Positions 13,195-26,392 are shown, counted from the first letter of the stretch. The stretch is 64,000 bases of DNA from Panicum virgatum (GCF_016808335.1 NC_053148.1:44780930-44844929); one strand, 5' to 3'. A program made the numbers and translations. The notes: generated by a model from the sequence alone, not told the origin.

Positions 13195-16100
13195 ATGGGT
13201 TCCGGGACGTGGCGCAAGGCCTACGGCGCGCTCAAGGACTCCACCAAGGTCGGCCTCGCCAACTTCAACAGCGAGTACAAGGTGACGATGAATCGCTGAC
13301 GACGACGCCTCCCCATCCGCTCCCCGATCCAGATCTTCCTTCCGGCCGGCCATGGCGCTTCGCCGCTCATCCACCTACGATAAGAAGATTCGCCTCTAAT
13401 TCAATTTCTGAATCTCTCGCAGGAGTTGGACATCGCCATCGTGAAGGCGACCAACCACGTCGAGTGCCCGCCCAAGGAGCGCCACCTCAGGAGTGAGTGC
13501 CCGCGCCGCCTCTGTTTCTGATCAATCCTGGTTGAAATGCGGATCGTATCGTCGTATCCGCCGGGATCGATTCCTGTCGGGGCCGGCAGGTGCTCATGGC
13601 CGGGTCTCTCTGCTCCTTGCAGGGATACTCTACGCGACCTCTGCGCATCGCCCGCGGGCTGACGTCGCCTACTCGATATGCACGCTGGCGAGGAGGCTGA
13701 CCAAGACCAAGAATTGGATAGTGGGTCTTGCTCCTCCTCGCTCCTTGTTCATGAATCGATGATGGTCCTCGATCCAATCATTTCTTTAGCTTAACTGCCC
13801 ATGAGCCGATGGTGACCCTTGGTTGGGTCGTTTGTTTTCTGGTTGCCCGGATTATGTTTTGTTTTCCGACCTTGAGAGATGAATAGCTTCTGAAAATTGC
13901 ACGTTTTGTGGCATTTTGTGAAGGACAGACATGACTGGGTCTCGACCCATTTCTTGGTTACAGGTTGCAGTGAAAACGTTGATAGTGATCCACAGGCTAC
14001 TCAGAGAAGGCGATGGCACATTCAGGGAGGATTTCCTGACGTATTCATACAGAGGAAACATTCTGCAGATCCCGCATTTCAAGGATGACTCCAGCCCATT
14101 AGGTGGGTTGTGTTCATTCTGCATTGTCTTTTTTCTTTTGGATAATTCGTATATGTAGTATATTGAATATAGATAACCGAGAGTAGGGATAGGGATCTTG
14201 TCCATATATTGCATAATTGCAGCCTCTTGGCTACTGAAGGAGCCAAATTTATGGCTCAAGGATGTAGATTGTAAAACTGTCAGAAAGTCCATGGTCTAAA
14301 CAAATCTGCATTTTTCTAGGGGAGTCCAAAAAATGTGGCCTCCCAGTGGTTCATATCTGAACATAGATTCTCTGCTCACTCCTTCCTCCAGCTTGGGATT
14401 GCTCTGCTTGGGTTCGCACGTACGCGCTCTACCTAGATGAACGGGTGGAGTGCTTCAGGGTTCTCAAGTATGATGTTGAAGCTGATCGTCTGCTGAAATT
14501 ACCCCAGGCGTCTGGCAAGGTTAGCTTTTCCATGCTTCGAACCAACATCTTGCAGTCTTGCTTGGCATCATTTTGAGTTGTTTGACACATGAGTAGCGCT
14601 GTGCTGAACCTTGATGAATTCCAGGCACACAGCAGAACAAGAACCCTTCCACTCGCAGATCTTTTGGATCAGTTGCCTGCACTGCAGAAACTGCTTCTCA
14701 GGCTTATTTACTGCCAGGTTTGAAGAATAAGGAACAGTAGTACTAAGCTTGAAAATAAGAAACTGTATCAAGCCAGTGGATGCAACTCTCTGATATTGGC
14801 ATGTCATTTCATTTTCCATCATCACTTTGCAGCCTGAAGGTGCAGCCTGTGCAAATTACCTTGTACAGTATGCGCTAGCCCTTGTGAGTCTGAAACTCGT
14901 TCTGACAGCTTTTTGGTAAAGAATAGTGTCCATTTCCTTATAGTCTTAAGTCTTACAGAGGTCTTATGGGCCCTAGGTTTTGAAGGAAAGTTTCAAAATA
15001 TACTGTTCAATCAATGATGGCATCATCAATCTTGTTGATATGGTACGGTGAGATGCCTTTTCCATGTATTTATATGTCCGTCGTCTGAACATAAGCTGAA
15101 TACTTGTATCTCTTATGTGATGCAGTATTTTGATATGCCAAAATATGATGCGATCAAGGCTCTTGAAATCTATAAACGAGCTGGCCAGCAGGTATAGAAA
15201 CTATGCAGAGTACCATCTAGCATATTTGGATGAACTAGCTGTTTCTAATATTGTCATGGTGTGGATTCATCAATTTCACAGGCAGAAAAGCTTTCTAATT
15301 TCTACGACCAGTGCAAACATCTTGATCTGGCCAGGACTTTCCAATTTCCTACTCTGAGGCAGGTATGTTCCATCAGTCATTAATTACTGATTTTAACAGA
15401 TAAATCTCCATAATTTAAGGGAAGATAGTAGTATTTACATCGCTGACTGTACCAGTCAAGTGTAAAAAATGCTTGTCATTTAAATATCATTTGGCAATGA
15501 TATAAAACGTGTGCCCTCTGCACACTAGATTGTACTATTAGTCATTTACTGATAGTGACAGTGCTACTACTTACTGGTATGCAGCCGCCTCCTTCATTTC
15601 TTGTGACTATGGAAGAGTACATCAGAGAAGCACCCCGAGCCAACATTGAGAGTAAGAGTTTGGTGAGTGCTTTCAGTATTAGGAACACTGCAAAATGCCA
15701 GAACCTGGAGGAGAAAAATGATAATGTTATGATTATTCGTGCTATTTTCTAAACCAGGAAAACGAGGAGAATCAGCCTAGTGATAATGAAGAAGCAGCTC
15801 CACAAGAAACCGAGAAACTAGTGGAAGAGGTAAAACAAGTACCTGCAGAGCCTGAAGAAGAACCGCAACTCGCTGCTGAACCTGCAGAAGAAGCAGTGGA
15901 ACCTCAACCACCAACGATCACTGGGGACCTATTAGTATTTACTCCATGTCCCTTGAACAATCTACTGTTCAGCTGAGTATCAGTTTCTGAGCCTCATGTT
16001 CTTGCTACTATATTACTTGCAGAACTTGGATGAAGAGGTAAACCCCATGATCGCAGACCTTGAAGCAAGCAATGCACTGGCTCTTGCTATTGTGGCACCA

Positions 16101-16922
16101 GGTTCAGTGTTTATGATATCCATGCACTGCTCATTAGTAAATTATATTAAGCACAACTGCAATATCAGCAGTTTTGATTGATGTTATTTTGTGCAGAGAA
16201 TTCTTTTACTATAGAAAGATCATATGTGCTATGCATAGTGCACTATCATTAGTAATTTGTCTCTTAAATGTAGGGAATGAAAACAAGATGTCAAATTCTC
16301 GAGACTTGTTTGCCCTTGACAAGTCTGGATGGGAATTGGCACTGGTTACTGCTCCAAGTAACCACACAAATCAACAAATGGAAAATCAATTGGTATGTAT
16401 AACTTTGGTATCCCTAGAGAAAATATGATCATGGGACAGATTATTAACACAAAAGATGTGGTCACAAGTTAATAACAAATTTAAGTAAAACCAGTCATCA
16501 GAGCTTATAATTTTGCATTTGATCAACAGGCTGGGGGTTTTGACAAGCTATTGCTAGACAGCCTTTATGAAGATGATGCAAGGAGGCAGCAAATAGCCAG
16601 TGTGACCTACACAGGAAGTCTTGCAGCAAACCCGTTTGACTCCAACGATCCATTTGCCATGTCAAACAGCTTCGCGCCACCGTCAAATGTGCAGTTAGCT
16701 ATGATGGCAGAGCAGCAGCAATATTACCAGGCACAACAGCAGCAGTACTTTCAGGTACAGCAGCAACGGCAGATGGTGATGTTGCCGCCTCAAACATACC
16801 AGCAGTCTCATTATTCTGCTGGTTCTTCTCAAGCCGCGCTATCCAATCCCTTTGGTGATCCATTCAGTAGCCTCGTTGCAATGGCTACTCCGCCAAAACA
16901 AAGCAATTCAAATTTAGTCTGA
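13195..16922 (+). CDS. ANTH-domain clathrin assembly protein (AP180/CALM type)
   Basis: Fifteen exons give 574 aa, all in frame: 13195-13281, 13423-13492, 13623-13720, 13964-14102, 14392-14519, 14625-14717, 14833-14883, 14977-15042, 15126-15191, 15282-15362, 15585-15662, 15758-15934, 16023-16101, 16274-16392, 16530-16922. The N-terminal ANTH domain (about residues 25-310) starts [18 protein letters not shown]. Its phosphoinositide-binding segment, [16 protein letters not shown], is intact. It is followed by [23 protein letters not shown] and [15 protein letters not shown]. An acidic Glu/Pro-rich linker leads to a Gln-rich tail with NPF and DPF tripeptides, which bind EH-domain proteins and AP-2. 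The protein recruits clathrin and adaptors to PI(4,5)P2 membranes in endocytosis. It resembles the plant PICALM1 subgroup. The ATG lies in a very GC-rich first exon. Confidence 0.93.
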
Positions 16923-17405
16923 ATTGCACTTTTTGTTCCTAAAGCACCCTAATTTCCATCATTCACAGCATTGGAAATTCTGAGGAGCAACTTGTATAGT
17001 TCAAAAATTTTGAATACTGTATGTTTGACTATACTCTGTACTGCTGTAGTACTCATATAGTCATATTTGGAAACTAATATGGCCACTGTGATGTCCATAT
17101 GATACACAGTTTTGACTTGTACACCAATATCACCTAAATTCCCGCATGTTTACCATCATACATCCCAGAAGTCAGACAAAATCAGAAAAGACCACGAAAT
17201 CGTGATTTTATTTATTGGTAAGTCTTACATAAAAATTAGAAGATCACATGAATTCGGTACAATTTTATGGTCTACAGTAGATCACGAATTCAGTGTTCCA
17301 AACTTTTGTACAATAGGAGTAAGTGATAGGAGACCATGAAAAGGGGCACCTTTTCTTGATCCCCAATTTCATCCAGTGCAACAGGTAGCAGGAAACCCCT
17401 TACAT

Positions 17406-18118
17406 TCAGTCCTCTTCAGCTGGACTATCCAGACTTGAGCTCTTCATTTCATCCGGAAAGTGGCCTGCATATTCATCAACACTCCATGTAAGACAGAACT
17501 TTTACTAAGCAGGAGCCACACATCAGCTCGGATTGAAGAGGAACATAGCTAAAATGAAGTAAAAAAAGCTCATTATTTCTGAATTCTCGCGGTTCTTACA
17601 TCTTATGCAATGCGTTTCAGTTCAGACTTGTGCCGCACATTGGATTATTGAAATAGAGATCACAAGTAGTTCAATTTCTTACCATCGATGAAGTAGGTCG
17701 AGCACGGGTGCCCGCGGGAGGCGGCGGCGACGGCGCGGGCCTCGTCGGCGGAGAGCTCCCGCCGCGGCGGCGCTGACTCCACGAACCCACCACCGTGGCC
17801 GACGAGCGCTAGGATCCCCAGGGCCGCGCCGGCGGGCCGGGGTGGCACGAAGTAGGACGTCCCGGGCCGGAACGGCGCCCACTCGGGCTCGGCCATCCGC
17901 GCCATGGCGCCGTCGATCGCCTCCTCCAGCCGCCGTGCCACCGCGGCGGCGTCCGATGGCGTGTTCGACGGCCCCGCGGCGTCCGCTTCGGGAACCTCCG
18001 CCGCACGCCGGCGGGTGTGGTTGTGCCGGCGGCTCAGGACCACGCCGGGCTGGGGCTGGGCCTGGGCCCCGAGGCGGCGCGCCAGGATCGCCGCCCGGGA
18101 GGAGAGCACGCGCGCCAT
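17406..18118 (-). CDS. Small plant protein of unknown function, probably mitochondrial
   Basis: Two exons, 18118-17683 and 17464-17406, joined at a canonical GTAAGA donor and TATGCAG acceptor, give 164 aa. The frame-preserving splice replaces a read-through end with a short acidic tail ending DSPAEED. The first 40 residues are rich in Arg, Ala and Ser with almost no acid (MARVLSSRAAILARRLGAQ), typical of a mitochondrial presequence. The middle is Ala-rich, followed by a glycine-rich stretch (GAALGILALVGHGGGF) and the segment HPCSTYFIDG. An in-frame GTG lies just upstream, but ATG at 18118 fits better. I do not recognise a named family. The gene is convergent with the clathrin-assembly gene; its GC-rich promoter lies right of 18118. 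Confidence 0.72.
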
Positions 18119-18139
18119 GGACGCCTTCACGTCACGCGG

Positions 18140-19650
18140 TTAGGGTCGGGGCTCGCAGCCTGGGAGACGGAGCTGCGCGTGCGGCGGGCGGGCGAGCGCG
18201 TGCTGTGCCGTGGCGGTGTCGCGAAGGTCTGGGGAACTTGGGGAGAGAAGTGGGGGGAGCGTCGGGTAAATATAGCAGCCGGTCGAGGGCTTTTTCGCAA
18301 AAGAGCCGGTGGTCGGTTCCGAGTCGTGCTGGCATCGGGTGCGTGTTCCGCGTCCGTTTTGGGCGGAAACCGCACGCTGTGTCCGCCGCGGTTTCTGACT
18401 TTCTCCTCGAGCGTATTTCCGTAATAATTAAATTACATGTTCGCAAAGGGGTAATCCAAAAATTAGCATCACCACCGCCTTAACCTTCACGCAACTGCCT
18501 CCTTGCGGCGGCGCGAAACACCGACGCGTCTTCTGGTTAAGGTTGAATGACTCATTAGCTCGTGCTCGTTTGATCGATTCATTAGTAATTTGGCTCGGTT
18601 CGGCTCGTTAAAAAATACTAGAGTTAAATACACCAACGGTCCTCGAACTTATCATCAGGTGCCATTTAGGTCCACGAATTCGCAAAATCGAAATCTGGCA
18701 CCATAAACTTGTTAAATTGTGCCACTTAGGTCCATAACCTTTTCAAGAGGTATAAATATATGAAAAAAACCCTTTTGTTTTTGTCATTCTCTCACTGCGC
18801 ACCCTCCCCCATCGGCCACACGCCGGCGCGCCCCTCCGCCCACCGCCGGCGAGCGGCTGGCGCGCACCCCTCCTCTCCGCCTCGCCGCACCGGCCCTCCA
18901 CGCTCCCTCTCCCCCACCGCCAGCGAGCGGCTGGCCTCGCTCCCTCCTCTCTCACGACGACGGCGGCCGGATCCGGCTCTGCTCCGTCGCTCGTTGCCAT
19001 CTGCGCGGGTGGCAGGAGCGCGCGGCGGCTGGCATGCTGATATGCGCGTATGGCCCCTTCTGTTTCATGCTCGATTCATTAGTAATTTGGCTCGATTCGG
19101 CTCCTTAAAAAATACTAAGTCAAGCTAAAGTTTTAATTAGGAGGTTTATCAAGCCAGCTGGCTCGCGAGCCGAAGAAACGAGCCAGCCCAAATACTAAGC
19201 CGGCCTAGGCACCCAGCGGCCCAGCTAACTCATGAAACCCTAGCCTTACCCCTAATTCCTCGTCCGTCGCAGCCCTAGTCGTCGCCTCCCTCGCCCTGCA
19301 CTCGCCCGTCCCTGGCCACCAGCCCGCCACAGCGCCGGTGCCCTGCGCCCCCGCCGCCCCGATCCTGCACGCGCCGACCTGTCCCCTCCACTCCCCAGCC
19401 GCTCGGCCCGTGCGCACCACCAGCTCCTCGCAGGCGCGCAGCCGCGCCGCAGCCCTAGTCCCTACGCGCCGCCGGCCAGCGCCCTCACCAAGACTTGCTG
19501 CGCTGCTCTGCGTGACGACGTCTACAGCTCCGGGCGACGGGGCCCCCTCTCCCCGCGACCAGGAAGACCCTGTTGGCTGGTGGCTGTGGCCTCGCTAGCT
19601 CTGGCAGCTGGTTTTCTGGTTGCGGGCGCGGTCGGAGGCTAGGGTTTTGC
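18140..19650. other. Intergenic, repeat-rich, promoter of DPH3-like gene
   Basis: No supported gene. A 47-bp motif (TCGATTCATTAGTAATTTGG..., ending AAAAAATACTA) occurs as direct copies at 18574-18620 and 19071-19117, differing at about three bases. Between them lies sequence resembling LTR or transposon ends (GGTCCTCGAACTTATCA..., GTGCCACTTAGGTCC). A CT- and GC-rich block at 19200-19650 is the likely promoter and 5' UTR of the DPH3-like gene. Confidence 0.45.
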
Positions 19651-19656
19651 GGCGAG

Positions 19657-19902
19657 ATGTCGGCGTACGACGAGGTGGAGATCGAGGACATGGAGTGGAA
19701 CGCGGAGCTGAAGGCGTACACGTACCCGTGCCCCTGCGGCGACCTCTTCCAGATCACGCTCGAGGACCTCCGCCTCGGGGAGGAGATTGCGCGGTGCCCC
19801 TCGTGCTCCCTCTTCCTCACCGTCGTCTACAACGCCGAGGACTTCGCCGAAGCCAAGGAGCCGCCCCACAAGCCGGGCCCGAGCCCAGTCGCCGTCGCCT
19901 GA
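19657..19902 (+). CDS. DPH3: DPH3-type CSL zinc-finger protein (diphthamide synthesis)
   Basis: A single exon encodes 81 aa, the usual size for DPH3/KTI11. The CSL zinc finger is complete: CPCGD in the first half and CPSCS in the second hold the four zinc-binding cysteines, with YDEVEIEDMEW at the N terminus typical of the family. DPH3 donates electrons to the DPH1-DPH2 radical enzyme in the first step of diphthamide formation on elongation factor 2, and its yeast homologue also takes part in Elongator-dependent tRNA modification, so the site is cytosolic. An upstream in-frame start is not needed. The transcript may continue through a 3' UTR intron: GATG|GTAAAG at about 19928 and TTGCAG at 21540. 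A MITE sits inside that interval. Confidence 0.92.
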   Translation: MSAYDEVEIEDMEWNAELKAYTYPCPCGDLFQITLEDLRLGEEIARCPSCSLFLTVVYNAEDFAEAKEPPHKPGPSPVAVA

Positions 19903-20247
19903 GGCGGTCCCCCGTGCGCGGCGAGATGGTAAAGCCTGATTTCGTTGTGGTTTCAGTAATTGTGGGGAAATTTTAGCTTAGTGGATTTTGGTGCAGTACG
20001 ATTAGGGGAGTAAAATTTAGCTACAAAATTTTCGAAGCGTCGTAGCTGTGGTTATATGGTTGGATTATCACCCTTTTATGTGGAATTGTGGATTATTGAT
20101 TACTGTTTGAAGGAATGGGGAGTATTTGATTCTACTATTGATTACAAAACACAAAAGTTTGATTCTTTGTGTCTTAATTTCTGTCACAACCTACCCAACC
20201 TTGCCAAAAAAAAAATTGCTGCAAAGCTAAAGTTTTGTTAGCTATTA

Positions 20248-20503
20248 GTGCAACTCCAGCAGACCCTCTAAACAGCCCCCCTATCTCAAGTTTAGAGGGA
20301 TAAACAAAAAAGATACACTCCAGCAAAATCCCTACTAGGCCCTCTATTTTGAGGAGGCCTCCAAATCCCCTCTTCCACCCTCCATTCCTAGGGGTCTCTA
20401 GGGAGCCCTCTATTACAAATCAGAATTGAGGGTTATTGCTGCAGTTGAAGCAAAATAGAGGCAGCCCCCATTTAGCATTTGGAGGCTATTGCTGGAGTTG
20501 CTC
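20248..20503. mobile_element. Tourist-like MITE
   Basis: About 256 bp with inverted ends GTGCAACTCCAGCA and TGCTGGAGTTGCTC, flanked by TTA on both sides (20245-20247 and 20504-20506). TTA duplication indicates PIF/Harbinger-type mobilisation. The body is CT-rich (CCCTCTA motifs) and non-coding. It lies downstream of the DPH3-like CDS, probably in a 3' UTR intron. Confidence 0.78.
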
Positions 20504-20509
20504 TTAGTT

Positions 20510-22330
20510 GGCCATTGATTGGCAATAAGACAGAATTCAATAGAATTGTTATGGGTATGCCAAAATTTGGGCATTTGCCATCCATCCAAATAAATGCTGC
20601 ATCTTTGGGGAATGTCTTGGAAGGCTGGTTGGGGCAAATAATGAACACACCTTGGCCACAGCTTTGCCATGCAGAGTATCTTTTCTGTTCGCGCTCTGTT
20701 GCCTAGGTTAAACAGAGTTGAGACTTTGTTGCAGAATAGGACTCCATATTTGGTAAGACAATTAAACTTGATGGTTCTGTCAGCTGAGTGGCTGATACGA
20801 GCTTTGGGATGTGGTTTTTCTTCGCTGACATACAAGGTCTGCTGACTGATGTGGCGTAGCTATCATTTTCCTTCTGGCTTATGTATGCATCATTTCAATG
20901 TTTGCTCCCTGGTTATCTTGTCAAGGCAGGTACATTAAAATTGAAATAATATATGCCAGCCAACTACATTTTGTTTGTCCATAATGACAGGGCTCATGAT
21001 CATTTAACTACTTTGCAGCTGTTTGTATCTTATTTTACCTGGCAGGATGAATTATAGATTTGGTTGATATAAGTGGGTCCTGATTGGTAGTCTGCAAATT
21101 TCTTATGTAATACTAGCTCTACATCTTGGTAGTCTCTTACAGGGTTCACCTTTCTGAGTTGTGCATGGTTGTATTTTGCACATTTTGAGCCTTATTTATT
21201 TGTTTCCTTGACCGTATCTGACTGGAAGCTTCTATGTGGGTCAATGTTGTGTGTTTACCATTACAAGATTAATTTTGATTTAGTGTGACAGCACAGGGAG
21301 ACCATGTTATCCTACATATACTTGACAAAATGATTTCTAAGAGTAGTATGATGTACAATTCGTATATAGCTTGGTTCATACTGTGAAAGTTAATAGTTTG
21401 TTTCCAAGCAGTTTGGTTCACACCAGATATCGCATTCTACTATCTTTGCTGCATGTGTAGTCTAGTGTTATCATGTTTTTTTTTGGACCACTGATGTTTC
21501 ATATTTGAATCCTGCTGACATTTTTTACATTGCTTGCAGGATGTGTTGAATTGATCTCAGGGCAGGAAAAGAAACGTGAGTTGATGTTTGACATACACGA
21601 GAGCATTTGTACAACCACCACTACTTAGATGAGTGGGCTCAGAGGCATATACTATCAAAACTTAGGTTGTTAAATTATCTTGTTTGTATGGGTGACCTAC
21701 TTATTGTAAGGTGACGTGAACAACTTAAGCTTCAAAAATTTTGTTTGTGAATTTTCTTCCCTTGATCTCTCTTTAGCAAGATACAATCCCTATTGATCTT
21801 CAGTATATTCATCCACCTTGTGAATTCTTGATGAAGCTAAGGTATTGAGCCGTATAGAACTTAATGCATTTTTGTGACCCCTTCTTTGGATCACGATATG
21901 GTACCACCTGGACCCATACAGCGGAATCATCTGGAAGTCAAGTTGCACCTGATGCAGGCAACATGGCATATGCTTGAGTTTTTTTTTTTTTGAATTTCTA
22001 AGCAGCTGATGCACCTCTGATGAGGCTCACAGGGACAACAGCTATCTTTGATTGGTTCTCAAAAAAAGGAAAGAGTTCTTTTCAAAAAGACAAAAAGGAA
22101 AGAGAGAACGGGACATTTGGGTCACAAGCCAGAAAAATTATATTCAGCCTTCACTTCACAACCATCAAACAGCTGTTCAGATGTACAATTACGATTTATC
22201 TTACAAACTACTATTTACCAACCAGTCAGATGGTTATACACTGTTGGCATGTTACATAAAATCGTTGTCAAATGGAGATATGTATAGAAACTAAAAAAAA
22301 CGTATATGTAGAGAAAAAATATGTATAGCT
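20510..22330. other. Non-coding: probable DPH3 3' UTR intron/exon and TBC gene 3' end
   Basis: No further coding sequence is evident. A likely 3' UTR exon of the DPH3-like gene starts at about 21541 after CATTGCTTGCAG. The 22.0-22.3 kb part should contain the 3' UTR of the convergent TBC gene on the minus strand. Confidence 0.4.
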
Positions 22331-22337
22331 GTACTGG

Positions 22338-25300
22338 TTAGATTTGACGTAGAAGGTCACTGATCTTCCTTAGTTCTTTTAGAGCTGCTGCCGCCTTAGC
22401 TTGCTCTGTGCTACTAGACATAGATTTCTCAAGTTTCTCCACCGAAGTTGAGAGTGAATTGGGTTGAAATAGCAACTCGATAGCCTGTTATACACTAGGA
22501 AATTAGCCAAGGGCAAAGAGATGAGCAAAAGGTATAGCATGACCTAAGCTTAAGATGTACATATCCAACAACTGGCGCATTATATGCGTGTCCCCGACCT
22601 TTCTTCCTCTTACTTATTAGACAGAAAAGCAGGGGGGTGGGAAGTACAAATTTCACTATTTTTTAAGCCTTTCTACTGTCTACAATTATCAGAATATAAC
22701 CCTACGAGTCCTAAGAGAATAAGACACCTATAGTATCACCAACATAAATTATGAATTTTATTTTAGAAAAGAAAAGGATAAATCAGGTAAGCAATATACA
22801 TATTTTAGCTTTTGTCAAGCTAGTTACCTGAATGTTCTCAACCATTGATTCACCGAGATATCTTAATGTTCTGGTTAACTCTTTATCAGCCGTATTTGAA
22901 ATCGAACCTATTACCAATGTTTCCTTTTGGCCACCTTCAGCCATAGTGGGATTTTGGTCATATTTTATTTTCAACTTTCCATCAACAGAACAGAGTCTTT
23001 CCTGTTGAACTGGATGAGTTTCCACTACTCCAGATGTTCGATTCATTGTGGCTGTTGCTTCATCAGTTCTATCTCTGTGCCCAGAGTGTGGATCAGGCTC
23101 ATTAACCACATTGTCATCACAGGGAACACATGGTTCTTCCATATGATGGGTATCATGATCGTATTCAGTACCACATGACAAAGAGGTGCTACTGGTCCTC
23201 GATAAATACCCACTGGCTGCTCCAAGAGAATCCTTAATTTCACCTGAAGTTGAGCAGTAACCATCACGCTGGCCTGTCTCATGAGAATTCTTTGAATTAC
23301 TCCCAATAGCCTCTGAAGTACTTTGACCAATATGATCCTTTTGTTCTTCTATAGGCATCTGTGGCACACTATTTATGAGATTTGCAGGAACTACATCAGT
23401 ATTGTGAAGTTCATCAATAGTAGGCTGCCTAGTTGAAGTAAAATTGTTCTTTTCAGAATTAGCAGCCTTGCTTCTGGAAACATTTGATTCAGTGTTAGTG
23501 TTAGACAAGCTTCTTCTCAAGAAGCCCCTTCCCTTCATCTTGAAGACACCACCACCCTTTTGGTCTATTGATGATTGGAGAATCTTCCATGTCTCTTCCC
23601 AATAGTTGGGTGTAGACAAGAGAGATTTTCCTCTCACAGAGGATGAAGGAAGATTTGCTTCAAGGGCAAGAGATTGCAGTAACGTGGCTTTCTCAATTAA
23701 TGTCTTTAAGTCAATATCTTCTGGAAAATTTAACAACCTCACTAGGCAAGAAGTGGCATGTTCGCTCCCTAACAAGGAGGATCTGAGATGAAGCATCATT
23801 GAGACTGCCATTGACAAAATCAGTGCCCCACGAGGAGAACTTAAGACTTTAAAATGATAGTCAGTCATACTGATGTCGGTAGAATATGAATGGTTAGGAG
23901 AAGAGAATATCTCATCCCAAATAAACAGAAGATTGTCAAGTGAAAATTCACGACCAAATAGGACACGAAGCCATCGCAATGCAAAGTATTGAGGTTCCAC
24001 CCCCAATTCCACAAGGTGACTATGAAGAGAGGAATCCACACTAGCAAGCAAGTGATATATTGCAGATGATGCCTCCCTTACAGGTGTTAAACCAGTGCTT
24101 GATTCTGGTGCAGGACTGAGAGAATAGAAGTCAGTGATAGCAACCACTCCTTGGGCACCATTCATTAAATTCTCAAACATCGAGTACACATCATGCTCCA
24201 TAAACTTTTCTGATAAAATAATGCCCAGCTCACCCTCTGCTCCGTATGCATCATTTATCAAGAACAGATCCCTAGTATCAGGATCAAGGTCGGCCAAACT
24301 TCTAATTTTAGATGTTCTACCCTCAACATTGTTTTTCCTGTCACTTCTGTTCAGCTTTGACCGATCCGGAAAAGTTTGGCCATCAAAATCATCATCCAGA
24401 AGCTCTTCATGAAGGTCCCTGACTTGTTTGAAGTGCTGCACATCAGCATGAAGGACATAGAGAAGAGGAGCTAAGAGTTCATGCATTCCTGTAGGAGGAA
24501 AGTGATTTACGTTGACAAACGCATATAATAAGGAGAGAGGGATGCTTATGTCATCATAAAACAAAGTTGAACTCCTACTAATTTGGACTTGGCAGTTTAG
24601 AAAGGTTTTGGCATGTCATTGCAAAGACGTGCACTTATGTTTTTACCTTCGGCAGAAATAATGTTTAGTCATTTAAATAGGTCAAACAAACTTTACTTCA
24701 ATGTGCAACATATATATACCCAACAAAAATTAGATTAATACTTGCCATAAGAACTAGGCTGCTATTTTAAAAGTGAAATTTTGGTTGCCCACTCCATGGT
24801 AAAAAATGAATGAATGCAAGATCTAGGAGCCAACTCCAAGGGATAAGGGCAATGTATGCTGCGATTTTGCTTAGGCGTACCATGTTGCAGGTATACATCT
24901 CCTATTGGTATCAAACATTTTTTCACGAGAAGAAAATCTCACAGTGATTGAAGACGTCAATGCGTTACCTTGTCTGTAACCAAACTCTGGGTATCTAAGG
25001 CTCCATACTAACAATATACGTCCAAGCATAGACTGACATGTGCTTGTTTGGAAGAAGTCCCCCAGTTCAGGATACAGCCGCGATAGATCTTGATTAAGCA
25101 TTTTCTCAAGCTCCGCATTCTTGAAATATTGACCCCAAGTGCTGTCTGCATTCAAGATGCACAAATTTATTAAAAAAACACTAATGTCACAAATGTCGAG
25201 TTGCAAAAGGTGTCACTTTCTTACATTGCTATAGTATTGAATTCTGAATCAATAAAATGTCTGACTGATGAGAAAATAGTGTGTTTCTGCTGGTTGCAAC

Positions 25301-26392
25301 TAGTCTATTATCAGCTGAGATGAAAATGCAACAGAAACGTTTCTGCCTGCATCCCCTCCACTTTAAGCAAAAGAACACAGTATTTAACATCTTATGTAAC
25401 AGCCGGAGCTGCTGGCTTCTAACCAGCTCGGCAAGGATGACTCGTTGCAGTGTTGTGCTGTGCCGCGGCACTTGGGTGGGTTAGTCATCCAGGGTGGTTT
25501 GGCTAACCTTTCTTGTAAATAAAACTTCTATTCCTTCTTAATTGAGAGGCAGAGCTCCTGCCATTTGCTTCGATAAAAAAAAATTATGTACATCTACGTG
25601 TTTATTTAAAGTGTGAGTATATCAAGTGAATGCCTGGTATTGCAAGCAGCAACAACTCAGAGAACATACTTTAAAGGCAAAAGCTAGTACCTACCTGGGT
25701 TCTGTGACAGTGGATTCTCCACAATCAAGTCAGGGGCACCTTCTTCATCCTTGGAAAGATGGGGATCTATTAATAGCCTTCTCCGCAAATTAGCATATCT
25801 GCATCAAACAGCAATTGAAGCTCAAGAGTCAAAAGACCTGAGACCCAAAAAAATTTGCATCTTTTACCCCATACTAAAAAGCAGTAACAGCAAAGATCAT
25901 CCGGTTCATGATAATTTGCATTTTGATTACTTTATCAGCATATCCAAGCCATAAGCTTGTTTCACTTGCATGAGAGTGCACTTACAATCCAGTATTTCCA
26001 ATCGCTTGCTAGTTTGTTAACATTGAATCCAACAAAACACAAAATGCAAGAAAGATAAACAGAACAGTGGCGTCGCATTTTGGTATCTCAAGAAACAAGG
26101 ATTCTTAAGATCAGAGTCTAAGATAGCTCGATCCAAGAAAATTAGGTCCAAAAATAAAAAGATTTGCCGAGTAGCTAAACATTTCAAGAAACGGAAGGAG
26201 CTTCTCCGTGGTGGAACGCAACAAGAAATGGAATGCCCCGAGACGAGACCTCCGGCGGGAGTCCGCGGCGGCGCGGCGGAGCTCGTCGATGGAGACAGCG
26301 GCGGAGCCGGGGAGGATGCCGAGATCGGCGCGCCACCGGGCGCCGCGGAGGGACGAGAAGCTCGGTCTCGCCGGAGACCCCGGCATTGTCAT
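22338..26392 (-). CDS. TBC-domain Rab GTPase-activating protein (TBC1D5-like)
   Basis: Five exons on the minus strand: 26392-26250, 25798-25695, 25145-24969, 24488-22828, 22484-22338. All are in frame and give 743 aa. The TBC (Tre-2/Bub2/Cdc16) domain spans the N-terminal half. Its arginine finger is visible as LNQDLSRLYPE (IxxDxxR type) and its glutamine finger as FGYRQG, exactly split by intron 3. WSLRYPEFGY, MHELLAPLLYVLH and FALRWLRVLFGREF also fit the fold. TBC proteins switch off Rab GTPases by stimulating GTP hydrolysis and act on endosome, retromer or autophagy traffic. The C-terminal 300 residues are Ser/Thr/Asn-rich and disordered, then a short coiled coil (STSVEKLEKSMSSSTEQAKA) ends the protein. 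I start at ATG 26392; an ATG two codons later is equally possible. The overall layout most resembles TBC1D5 proteins. Confidence 0.9.
25399..25583 (+). mobile_element. LINE-type 3' tail, 5'-truncated (in TBC intron 2)
   Basis: The segment ends in a grass-LINE-like tail (TTCTTAATTGAGAGGCAGAGCTC..., CTTCGATAAAAAAAA). TTATGTA occurs immediately before (25392-25398) and after (25584-25590) it, a plausible target-site duplication. It is short and non-coding, as expected of a 5'-truncated retrotransposed copy. Family assignment rests on the tail pattern only. Confidence 0.5.

Noticed and set aside
12849..13500. Long Arg/Pro-rich frames on both strands around the clathrin-assembly first exon
   Set aside because: They overlap a well-supported exon and promoter; GC content explains the absence of stops.
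17842..18483. 213-codon plus-strand frame
   Set aside because: It is the antisense shadow of the small minus-strand gene, with typical Arg/Pro/Ala bias and no domain.
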